This document shows, in pieces, positions 1-5,991 of a stretch of 8,741 nt of DNA. The notes beneath the pieces were generated by a model that saw nothing but the letters and a program-made list of their open reading frames with translations, had not been told where the DNA came from and did no database searches. Position 1 is the stretch's first letter, and each line of letters opens with the position of its first letter. A program made the position numbers and the translations under genes. Origin of the DNA: Candidatus Eiseniibacteriota bacterium (GTDB lineage: Bacteria; Eisenbacteria; RBG-16-71-46; CAIMUX01; VGJL01); assembly GCA_014729455.1 (NCBI GenBank), contig WJJW01000421.1, positions 1 through 8,741 of the forward strand, given 5' to 3'.

Positions 1-588
1 GGCGTGGAGCGCGTGTACCGTGGGGCGAAGCTGCTGGCCGATACGGCGGCCGTCCACCTTCTCGCCAGAGGCGGGTATCGTGGCGGCGGGTTCGCCGCCC
101 GCTCCCGGGCGGCGGCCGCGGTCGGCCTGTCGGAGGATGCGACGCGGCGGATGGCCGAGTGGACGGCATGGCGGCTCGCGCCCCGATGGGAATCGACTCC
201 TCTCGGCGCTCCGGTCGACCGGGTCGCGGACGGGACGGAGCTGCGCGCCGAGATCCGCGCGGGAGTCGGGGAGACGATCGGTCTCCTTACCGGTGGTCGG
301 GACCCCGGGGCGTTCTTCCTGCGCGGAGGGGTTCGCGGGAGACGCTGGGCGAGGGCCTGGAAGCGATGGCTGCGCTGCGTTCCGGGCGCCCGTGGTCGGT
401 TTCGGACCGCGGGCTGGCTGCGTTCGCCCCGGGTCCATCTCTGGATCTCCGCGGCGGACTGGGCGATGGGAAGGGAGGAGCGGACCGCGGCGCGGCTCGC
501 GCGTCTGACGGGTCGGCGGTTCGACGGAGACCTCGCCGGGGCGCTCACGGAGGTCCATGGGTTGATGAATCGGGAAGGGGTGGATTGA
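1..588 (+). CDS. Unrecognised Arg/Ala-rich protein, possibly 5'-truncated by the window edge
   Basis: I do not recognise this protein. The frame is open from the first base. A GTG at position 4 would give 194 residues, but no ribosome binding site can be checked, so it may be the C-terminal part of a longer protein. Codon third positions are strongly G/C in this frame, as in the neighbours, which argues for real coding. The product is rich in Arg, Ala, Gly and Trp, has no clear membrane segment or signal peptide, and looks basic and cytoplasmic. There is a Gly-rich stretch near residues 23-30 (GGYRGGGF) and a Trp/Arg-rich stretch near 111-142. Its TGA ends four bases before the phosphodiesterase start, so it is probably co-transcribed and may serve the same surface-glycan pathway. 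That role rests on position only. Confidence 0.55.
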   Translation, partial: GVERVYRGAKLLADTAAVHLLARGGYRGGGFAARSRAAAAVGLSEDATRRMAEWTAWRLAPRWESTPLGAPVDRVADGTELRAEIRAGVGETIGLLTGGRDPGAFFLRGGVRGRRWARAWKRWLRCVPGARGRFRTAGWLRSPRVHLWISAADWAMGREERTAARLARLTGRRFDGDLAGALTEVHGLMNREGVD

Positions 589-592
589 CCGG

Positions 593-1768
593 ATGCCGGA
601 CACCGACGAGAGGGACCTCACGCTCGTCTTCCTGATCGACGCGCTCGGTCAGGAGATCGTCGAGGGGAGCGGGTTCTGCGAGCGTCTGATCTCCGCCGAA
701 CCGATCCGTGTCGCTTCGATCCTCGGGTTCTCCTCCGGGGCGATCCCCACGATTCTGACCGGACGGCTGCCGAACGAGCACGGGCACTGGTCGATGTACC
801 GCCGCGACCGCGGCCGGGGCGTCTTCCGTCGGTATCGCTGGATCCTCCGGTTCGCGGCATCGCTTCCCCGGGGAGACTGGCGTTTCCGGCGCTGGCTGAC
901 CGATCGTCTCCGGGCCGACGGGGTGACCGGCTACTTCTCGCTCTACGAGGTGCCCCTCGGCCTGCTGTCGCAATTCGATCTCTGCGAGCGGCGCAACATC
1001 TACCGGCCGGGAGCGTTCGAGGGGGACGTCGAGAGCCTCTTCGATCGGCTGGAGCGGGAAGAGGTGCCGTATCGGGTCTGGGACTGGTCGGTCCCGGACG
1101 ATCGGGCGCTCCGGGAGATGGAGGAGGCCGCGCGCGACGGACGGGAGCGCCTGCTCTTCTTCTACTCGTCGGTTCTCGACGCCACGATGCACCTGCAAGG
1201 CCCCCGGTCCGACGCCACGCGGATCCGGCTGCGGGAGTACGAGGAGGCGATCGAGCGGGTGGCGGCGGCCGCCCGGGCCGGCGGCCGGAACCCGCGGATC
1301 CGGATCTTCGGGGATCACGGGATGGCCCCGGTCCGCTCGCACTTCGATCTGTTGGGCTCCTTGAGCGGGATCGATGCGCGGGTCCCGGACGACTACCTCG
1401 TCTTCGTCGACAGCACGATGGGGCGGTTCTGGTTCAGGAGCGACGCCGCCCGGCGAACGATCCTCGATCGGCTTTCCGAGCGTACGGACGGCCGCTTCCT
1501 GGATCCCGGGGAGATGGAACGGCTCGGCGTCGCGTTCGGCGACCGGGAGTACGGGGAGGAGGTCTTTCTCGCCGATCCCGGCGTCCTGTTCGTCCCGAGC
1601 TTCATGGGCAGCCGGCCGATCGCCGGGATGCATGGCTACCATCCCGAGGATCCCGATTCGGACACCGCCCTGCTCGCCGATCCCGCCCCTTCCCGGCCGG
1701 TCCGGACGATCCGCGATCTCCGTGGTCTCCTCCTCCACGACCTGGGAATCGACGCGGAGGGGCGATGA
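593..1768 (+). CDS. Alkaline-phosphatase-superfamily phosphodiesterase (type I phosphodiesterase/NPP-like)
   Basis: A 391-residue predicted two-metal hydrolase that would cleave a phosphate mono- or diester; the substrate is unknown. All expected metal ligands of the nucleotide pyrophosphatase/phosphodiesterase fold are visible in order: D16 in FLIDALG; a nucleophile region at residues 45-57 (GFSSGAIPTILTG), where S47 or S48 sits at the usual Thr/Ser position; D196 and H200 in LDATMH; D241-H242 in FGDHGM; and H347 in GMHGYHP. The D-x3-H spacing and the DH pair match the family. The first catalytic Asp is only 16 residues from the start and there is no signal peptide, so the enzyme should be cytoplasmic, unlike many relatives. 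The start at 593 has a purine-rich GGAAGGGG-like ribosome site about 10 bases upstream. The stop overlaps the next gene (ATGA). A sulfatase-like or phosphoglycerate-mutase-like activity is possible but fits less well. Confidence 0.85.
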   Translation: MPDTDERDLTLVFLIDALGQEIVEGSGFCERLISAEPIRVASILGFSSGAIPTILTGRLPNEHGHWSMYRRDRGRGVFRRYRWILRFAASLPRGDWRFRRWLTDRLRADGVTGYFSLYEVPLGLLSQFDLCERRNIYRPGAFEGDVESLFDRLEREEVPYRVWDWSVPDDRALREMEEAARDGRERLLFFYSSVLDATMHLQGPRSDATRIRLREYEEAIERVAAAARAGGRNPRIRIFGDHGMAPVRSHFDLLGSLSGIDARVPDDYLVFVDSTMGRFWFRSDAARRTILDRLSERTDGRFLDPGEMERLGVAFGDREYGEEVFLADPGVLFVPSFMGSRPIAGMHGYHPEDPDSDTALLADPAPSRPVRTIRDLRGLLLHDLGIDAEGR

Positions 1769-2805
1769 GACGGCGCTGGACCGTCGCGATCGGACTGCTG
1801 GTCAGCGGGCTCTTCCTCTACTTCGCCGTCCGGGGGGCCCGGATCGACGAGATGCTCGAGGCGCTCGCCCGCGCCAACTACCTCTACATGATCCCCTGCG
1901 TGGCGGCGACGCTCCTCGCCTTCTGGATCCGGGCGCTGCGCTGGCGCTACCTGATGGCCTCGATCCGGGTGATCCCCCAGGGCCTGGTCTTCGCGGCGAC
2001 GATGATCGGGTTCCTCGCCAACAACGTCCTGCCGGCGCGACTCGGGGAGCTGGTGCGCGCGCACGTGGTCGGGCGGCGCGCCGGGATCAGCCGCAGCTCC
2101 GCGCTGGCGACCATCCTCGTCGAGCGGATCTTCGACCTGTTCACCTTGCTCGGCCTGTTCGCCGTGGTCGCCGCCGTCTCGGAGTTCCCGATGGGTCTGG
2201 ATCGGGTCGCCCTGATCGTCCTCGGCATCGGGGTGGCGACTCTGGTTCTCCTCGTCATCTGGCATCTGCATCCCCAGCGTTTCGTCCACGTGCTGCTCCG
2301 GATCGTTCCGCGGCGGTTCCGCCACAGCATCGAGGACCTCGGCCTCCGATTCGGAGAGGGGCTCGGCGTCTTCGACCGCGCGGGGTCCCTGATCCTGGTC
2401 GGGTTTCTCTCCCTGGCGATGTGGGGACTGATCCTCGCCGTCGTCTGGCTCTCGATCCTCGCCGTCTCGATCGACATCCCGCAGCCCGAAGGGGCGATGG
2501 TCGCCCTGGTCGCGATCGCGCTCGTGACGATGGTCCCGAGCGCGCCCGGCTTCATCGGCACCCTCCAGGGAGGGGGAACGGCGGCCCTGCTGGTCTTCGG
2601 GATCCCGAAGGAGCAAGGACTCGCCTTCACGATCGTCTTCCACGCGACCCAGTGGTTCCCCGTCAATGCGGTCGGGCTGTACTACCTGTTCCGGGAGGGG
2701 TTGAGCTTCGGCCAGCTCAGCCGGATCGCGGAGCAGGAAGAACCGGAGGACCGGGCGGGAGGATCCCGGCTCCTGGAACGGGAGAAGCCGTCCGATGACG
2801 CCTAA
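1765..2805 (+). CDS. YbhN/LPG_synthase_TM family multispanning membrane protein (UPF0104)
   Basis: A 346-residue inner-membrane protein with about seven or eight hydrophobic segments, from residues 7-22 to about 307. Family signatures are visible: an RALRWRYLM-type segment (56-64), the conserved block around N86-N87-x-LPAR-x-GE-x-x-R (86-98), ERIFDL (120-125), and PSAPGFIGTLQ (258-268). Relatives include the membrane half of the lysyl-phosphatidylglycerol synthase MprF, YbhN, and AglD-type proteins. This one ends soon after the last helix with a charged tail and lacks the aminoacyl-transfer domain, so lysyl-PG synthesis is unlikely. By family and context it may move or present a lipid or lipid-linked saccharide across the membrane. 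Translation is probably coupled to the phosphodiesterase through a 4-base ATGA overlap, with GGAGGGG just upstream of the start. It also overlaps the next gene by 11 bases. Confidence 0.82.
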   Translation: MRRRWTVAIGLLVSGLFLYFAVRGARIDEMLEALARANYLYMIPCVAATLLAFWIRALRWRYLMASIRVIPQGLVFAATMIGFLANNVLPARLGELVRAHVVGRRAGISRSSALATILVERIFDLFTLLGLFAVVAAVSEFPMGLDRVALIVLGIGVATLVLLVIWHLHPQRFVHVLLRIVPRRFRHSIEDLGLRFGEGLGVFDRAGSLILVGFLSLAMWGLILAVVWLSILAVSIDIPQPEGAMVALVAIALVTMVPSAPGFIGTLQGGGTAALLVFGIPKEQGLAFTIVFHATQWFPVNAVGLYYLFREGLSFGQLSRIAEQEEPEDRAGGSRLLEREKPSDDA

Positions 2806-4255
2806 CCGGACGAGATCCATCCGCGGCCCGCGGGCGATCTCCCAGCTCCTCGTCCACCCGCTGGTCTACCTCCTCGTGGCCGCGATGGCCGGCATCCTCC
2901 TCGCGGCGCTGATGACGGGGAACCTCTCGGCGCGGTACGTCAAGGCGCTGATCGGCGGGATCTTCTTCTTGTTCCTCATCCGCCTCCCGCTCTTCGCGGT
3001 CGTCGGCCTCTTCCTCGTGATCTTCGCGTTTCCGACCTACATCTATCTCGGGAACACGAACGTCATCTTCGTTCTCTTCATGCTGGTCGCTTGGGGGGTC
3101 CGGGTCCGTCTCGAGAAGGAGCCGATCCCTCCCAAGACGTTTCTCGACTATGCTGCATGGTGCTACCTCGCCGTCCACGTCCTCAGCCTGGTCAACGTGG
3201 AGAGCTCGGAAAACGCGATCAAGGGGATCCAGCAGATCCAGTTCCTCGGGGCGGCGGTCGCTCTCTACTTCCTGATTTCGAAGGTCGTGCGGACGGAGCG
3301 CCATCTTCGTCTGATCCTCTATGCGCTGACGGCGTCGTCGGTCCTGGTCTCGATCACCGGCGTGATGGAGTACATCGTGCCGACGTTTCGGCTGATCCCC
3401 GACTGGTTCATCGCGGCCGGTCCGGCCGGAAAGCGCCTGGCGGAAGGGGGTCGGGTGGGCGGGGTCTTCGGGTTCCACGGCCTCCTCGCCGACTTCTGCG
3501 CGATCCTGTTCATCCTGCAGCTCTATCTGTTCATCCGGCTCCGCAACGTGGTCGTCCGGTTCGCGCTGGCCGTGCTGATGTTCGCCGGCGGGTTCCAGAT
3601 CTTCGTGACCGCCAACCGCGGCGGTTTCGTCGTCTGGGTGATCGGGTTGCTCTACATGGCGTGGATCGGCCGGGGCGCTCTCACCCTGCGCCGGATCCTG
3701 GTGGCGCTTCCCCTCATCCTCTTGATCGGCTTCGGGCTCGGTCTGTTCGTGGAGGAATACAACGAGGCGATCACTCTCTTTCTGAGGATCTCGACGACCC
3801 AGTTCGAGCGCGGGGTCCCGGATACGCGCGTCGTCGTCTGGAGAGAGGTGATGGCGGAGATCCCGAACCACCTCTGGATCGGCCACGGACCGTACTACGA
3901 CCTCCGGGGGGGCACGGACAAGATCGGGGGCAGAGCCTGGCCGCACAGCGCCTACCTCTTCTACCTCTGGTCGACCGGGGTGATCGGCTTGGCGGTTTTT
4001 CTCTGGATCCTCGTCAAGGTCTTCTTCAAGAGCTACCCCGGCGGCAAGCTCAGGCTCGGACGAGTCTCCTTCGCCCAGGGGGCCATGGCCGTCGCCCATA
4101 TCCAGATCCTCCAATTCGCGCTCGCGCAGATCCGGGATGAGCACCAGAGGGGAAACGTCTATCCGTATCTGATGTGGGCGCTCTTCGGCATCGCCGTGGC
4201 CGCCCGGAGGATCCACCGGGAGGCGAACCGGGCGGAAAGGGACTCCGGCAGCTAG
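2795..4255 (+). CDS. O-antigen ligase / Wzy-like polymerase family membrane protein
   Basis: A 486-residue polytopic membrane protein with roughly ten to twelve hydrophobic helices and the motifs of the O-antigen ligase/polymerase family (Wzy_C/WaaL fold). TANRGG at residues 272-277 places a conserved Arg (R275) at the end of a helix. A large external loop follows at about 320-383, with R345 and W349 in the R-x-x-x-W pattern, then WIGHGPY and WPHSAYLFYLWSTGVIGL-like residues 382-399 containing the catalytic-type H384. Such proteins join undecaprenyl-diphosphate-linked glycan either to another repeat unit (Wzy) or to an acceptor such as lipid A core or protein (ligase). Sequence alone does not decide which. 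The ATG at 2795 lies inside the end of the previous gene with GGAGAAG at 2780-2786, so translational coupling is likely. The C-terminal tail from about 471 is charged and cytoplasmic. No terminator is visible after the TAG. Confidence 0.85.
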   Translation: MTPNRTRSIRGPRAISQLLVHPLVYLLVAAMAGILLAALMTGNLSARYVKALIGGIFFLFLIRLPLFAVVGLFLVIFAFPTYIYLGNTNVIFVLFMLVAWGVRVRLEKEPIPPKTFLDYAAWCYLAVHVLSLVNVESSENAIKGIQQIQFLGAAVALYFLISKVVRTERHLRLILYALTASSVLVSITGVMEYIVPTFRLIPDWFIAAGPAGKRLAEGGRVGGVFGFHGLLADFCAILFILQLYLFIRLRNVVVRFALAVLMFAGGFQIFVTANRGGFVVWVIGLLYMAWIGRGALTLRRILVALPLILLIGFGLGLFVEEYNEAITLFLRISTTQFERGVPDTRVVVWREVMAEIPNHLWIGHGPYYDLRGGTDKIGGRAWPHSAYLFYLWSTGVIGLAVFLWILVKVFFKSYPGGKLRLGRVSFAQGAMAVAHIQILQFALAQIRDEHQRGNVYPYLMWALFGIAVAARRIHREANRAERDSGS

Positions 4256-4384
4256 AAACCGATTGCGGACCGGCTCTCCAATGCGATAGCTTCCGCTGTC
4301 TTGGCCGAACCACACCGGATGGGCACCGGTAGGGGAGGTTGACCCAGCGTGACGGGACGCCGTGCTGCCCGGGGCCGAGTTCTT

Positions 4385-4414
4385 GGCGGTGGTGTATTAT
4401 ACGCCGATGCCGCC
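4385..4414. promoter_or_regulatory. Nested inverted repeat around a TATTATAC core, possible weak promoter/operator
   Basis: GGCGG (4385-4389) pairs with CCGCC (4410-4414). Inside lies the palindrome GTATTATAC (4394-4402), which carries a -10-like TATTAT (4395-4400). I find no -35 hexamer at a suitable distance. It sits just before the ATG at 4418, so it may be the remains of the decayed gene's own control region. Confidence 0.25.
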
Positions 4415-4753
4415 GCTATGGTGATCCTGGCGGTTCTTCTCTTCCCGCCGACGGGCTTGTGCGCGCCCGTTGACGTGCAGGTGCGCATCCTCGATGAACC
4501 CGGGAAGCCGCTGACCTGCCGGGTCCACGTCGATTCCAACGGCAAACACCACCCGGGACGCCCGGATCAAGCGCTGCTCGATCGGGGCTACGTCGACTGT
4601 TTCCGGGAGGCGCACCCCGAGGATCCCGGGTTCAAGCGCGACGCGCCGGACTCGCACACGGCCGATCGCGAGCCGTTCGAGAGGGTGGACTGCATCCTCC
4701 TCTCGCCGGACAATCCGTGGCGTCCGGTCGAGGTGGAGCTTCTGCGGGACAAC

Positions 4754-4769
4754 CTCGCCTCCTCGCCTC
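4754..4769 (+). repeat. 8-bp tandem duplication CTCGCCTC x2 causing a frameshift
   Basis: CTCGCCTC occurs at 4754-4761 and again at 4762-4769 with no gap. Removing one copy turns the local reading into N-L-A-S-D-H-F-P-L-V, the expected terminal motif of the EEP nuclease family. With both copies the frame shifts and the motif is lost. This pins the break to a simple replication-slippage event, probably recent since the copies are identical. An assembly or sequencing artefact is possible but less likely for an 8-base unit. Confidence 0.85.
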
Positions 4770-4878
4770 GGACCACTTTCCGCTCGTCGTTCTGCTCGAG
4801 CGGAAGCCGGATTGGGGAGCCGGGACGATCGCCGCGAAACGGTGCTATCCGGCGGTCCGCCAAGAGGCTGCGGTCGTC

Positions 4879-4907
4879 TTGACCGTCCCGGATCCGTGCG
4901 CTATACT
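4879..4907 (+). promoter_or_regulatory. Sigma-70-type promoter TTGACC-N17-TATACT
   Basis: The -35 hexamer TTGACC (4879-4884) and the -10 hexamer TATACT (4902-4907) each match the consensus at five of six positions, with the ideal 17-base spacer. This is the clearest promoter in the window and stands out in such GC-rich DNA. Transcription should start near 4914 and read into the sugar transferase gene at 5106. The -35 overlaps the stop codon of the decayed frame upstream, so the promoter sits at the very end of that wreck. Confidence 0.75.
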
Positions 4908-4921
4908 TGAATCCGTTCAAG
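4906..4921. promoter_or_regulatory. Perfect inverted repeat CTTGAA-TCCG-TTCAAG over the -10/+1, candidate operator
   Basis: CTTGAA (4906-4911) and TTCAAG (4916-4921) form a perfect 6-base dyad around TCCG. It begins in the last two bases of the -10 hexamer and covers the expected start site near 4914. A dimeric regulator bound here would block transcription. Further CTTGA half-sites occur at 4878-4882 (across the -35) and 4929-4933. In RNA the same dyad could form a short 5' stem, so a protective hairpin is the alternative. Confidence 0.45.
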
Positions 4922-5105
4922 TTGACGGCTTGAGAGGAGGTGACGCCAGGAACCCCTTGCTAGCGACTCCGACAAGGCGTGATGCCTTTCGAGATCGCAC
5001 CAGCCAACGCATTCCTACATCTACAGCGACCCGACTCCAGGGGGTCGCCGGGTATGCGCGGTCCGTCGGTGGAGGTCCCCGTCGCACGGCAAGGAGTGTT
5101 CATCT
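4914..5105 (+). promoter_or_regulatory. Long 5' leader of the sugar transferase operon with competing hairpins
   Basis: If transcription starts near 4914, about 190 nt precede the GTG at 5106. The leader holds a perfect AGGAGGTGA (4935-4943) with no good start codon at normal distance. CCTTG (4955-4959) can pair with CAAGG (4973-4977), which excludes a second pairing of AAGGC (4974-4978) with GCCTT (4984-4988). A stronger stem pairs GCGACCC (5026-5032) with GGGTCGC (5042-5048). CGACTCC occurs in the loop regions at 4964-4970 and 5032-5038, and its ACTCC is complementary to GGAGT (5093-5097) in the sugar transferase ribosome site. No U-tract terminator and no riboswitch class I recognise is present. 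Confidence 0.35.
5091..5096 (+). promoter_or_regulatory. Ribosome binding site AAGGAG deciding the GTG start at 5106
   Basis: AAGGAG lies nine bases upstream of GTG 5106, normal spacing. It supports this non-ATG start for the sugar transferase over the internal TTG at 5286, which has only a weak purine stretch before it. Confidence 0.6.
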
Positions 5106-5918
5106 GTGTCTACGACATCGTCGCTTGGACGCCCCCAGAGGCAATCCGTTCAAGCCGGGGGAAACGGCGGGAGCGAACGGCCGGTCGCGGCCGATGCCGC
5201 CCATTCCCTGGAGCCCCAGGCCCGGACTGACCGGGCCGGAACGACCTCGTCCGGCCGCCGCCGGACGGATCCAGAGGCACGAGCATTGCAGGTTCCGATC
5301 GAGCCGGATCACGGCTTCTATCTCCGTTTCGGAAAGAGGCTGATCGACCTGGTCGTCGGTCTGGCCGCAACCATCGGTCTGTCGCCGATCCTGTTGGCTT
5401 GTGCGATTGCCATCAAGCTCGACACTCCCGGTCCCGTGCTCTACTGCTCCACTCGCGTCGGACGTGGGGGGAAGACGTTCCGTTTCTACAAGCTCCGATC
5501 GATGATCCAGGGAGCGGAACACCACCAGAACAAGCTGGCGCACCTGAACGAGGTCTCCGGTCCGGTCTTCAAGATCGCCCGGGATCCCCGGATCACGCGC
5601 GTCGGGCGGTTCCTCCGCAAGACGAGCCTCGATGAGCTGCCGCAGCTCTTCAACGTCTTGAAGGGGGAGATGAGCCTGGTGGGCCCACGACCGCCGATCC
5701 CGCAGGAGGTGAGCCAGTACGAGCCGTGGCAGCTTCGCCGGCTCTCGATCCGTCCCGGGATCACCTGTCTGTGGCAGATCAGCGGCCGAAGCCGCCTCGG
5801 TTTCGACGAGTGGATGCGTCTCGACATGGAGTACATCGACCGCCGTTCCCTGGGGCTCGATCTGAAGATCCTGGCGCTGACCATCCCCGCCGTGTTCTCC
5901 GGCGAGGGTGCCTACTGA
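5106..5918 (+). CDS. Polyprenyl-phosphate glycosylphosphotransferase (initiating sugar transferase, small PGT/WcaJ-C family)
   Basis: A 270-residue enzyme expected to transfer a sugar-1-phosphate from a nucleotide sugar to polyprenyl phosphate on the inner face of the membrane, the first step of a repeat unit. The catalytic core starts near residue 70. KRLIDLVVGLAATIGLSP (77-94) is the re-entrant membrane helix with its S93-P94 break. Then come the GPVLY-x-S-x-RVGRGGKTF block (109-125), YKLRSM (128-133), FKIARDPRITRVGRFLRKTSLDELPQ (155-180) with the catalytic D176-E177 pair, MSLVGPRPP (189-197), and RPGITCLWQISGR (216-228). It is the short form, without the four-helix N-terminal domain of WcaJ/WbaP. 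Residues 1-65 are a Ser/Arg/Pro/Ala-rich, probably disordered extension. It is the first gene after the strong promoter, consistent with its leading role in the operon. Confidence 0.92.
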   Translation: MSTTSSLGRPQRQSVQAGGNGGSERPVAADAAHSLEPQARTDRAGTTSSGRRRTDPEARALQVPIEPDHGFYLRFGKRLIDLVVGLAATIGLSPILLACAIAIKLDTPGPVLYCSTRVGRGGKTFRFYKLRSMIQGAEHHQNKLAHLNEVSGPVFKIARDPRITRVGRFLRKTSLDELPQLFNVLKGEMSLVGPRPPIPQEVSQYEPWQLRRLSIRPGITCLWQISGRSRLGFDEWMRLDMEYIDRRSLGLDLKILALTIPAVFSGEGAY

Positions 5919-5991
5919 TCGTTCGTCCGGATCTACGAGAGCACCAGCGAGCATCGTTCGAACTGGAGTTCGGGAGGCCGATACCGCAATC

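Larger units (their letters stand above)
4349..4882 (+). pseudogene. Decayed chimeric gene: exported-protein N terminus fused to a frameshifted EEP nuclease C terminus
   Basis: A single open frame of 177 codons, but its content does not make one normal protein. From the in-frame ATG at 4418 it reads as a signal peptide (MVILAVLLFPPTGLCA) followed by a short beta-rich segment (VRILDEPGKPLTCRVHV) like regulatory/Ig-type domains of secreted proteins. From about 4566 it changes to the C-terminal end of an endonuclease/exonuclease/phosphatase domain: GYVDCFREAHPEDPGF, then RVDCILLSP. The diagnostic last motif, SDHFPLVVLLE, is out of frame at 4768-4800 because of an exact 8-base duplication at 4754-4769. 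The domain's N-terminal half, including its N, E and first H/D catalytic motifs, is absent. I infer an internal deletion that fused two genes, then a frameshift. The TGA at 4880-4882 lies inside the downstream -35 element. The GTG at 4349 is a weak start. The alternative is a short expressed hypothetical protein. Confidence 0.65.

Noticed and set aside
545..1738. Long minus-strand open frame, with similar ones at 1636-2820, 2717-4315, 5100-6392 and 7464-8177
   Set aside because: They lie opposite well-supported genes, their translations are low-complexity and rich in Asp, Glu, Arg, Pro and Gln, and no motif is recognisable. High GC with strong third-position bias creates such antisense frames.
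1374..2798. Plus-strand 474-codon frame across two genes
   Set aside because: It is an off-frame reading of the phosphodiesterase and YbhN-type genes and gives an Arg/Pro/Gly-rich sequence with no domain.
4256..4348. Terminator or promoter after the O-antigen ligase-like gene
   Set aside because: I found no stem followed by a T-run. The best promoter-like pair (TTGCGG, 16 bases, GATAGC) is too poor to report.
4385..4395. GGCGGTGGTGT resembling the ops/JUMPstart element of polysaccharide operons
   Set aside because: It matches only loosely and lies upstream of the strong promoter rather than in the leader of the glycan operon.
4944..4962. Possible sigma-54 -24/-12 promoter (CCAGGAACCCCTTGCT)
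   Set aside because: The GG and GC elements are about two bases too close, and the TGGCAC block is not present.
4979..5230. Possible 83-codon leader gene starting GTG-ATG
   Set aside because: It has no ribosome site at normal distance, no recognisable content, and overlaps the sugar transferase start out of frame.
4717..5343. 208-codon frame running through the promoter and leader
   Set aside because: Only its first part (SDHFPLVVLLE) is meaningful, as the displaced tail of the EEP remnant. The rest crosses the promoter and overlaps the sugar transferase in another frame.
5956..5963. Palindrome GTTCGAAC between the sugar transferase and the GT-C gene
   Set aside because: A single 8-base palindrome with no promoter hexamers around it; expected by chance.
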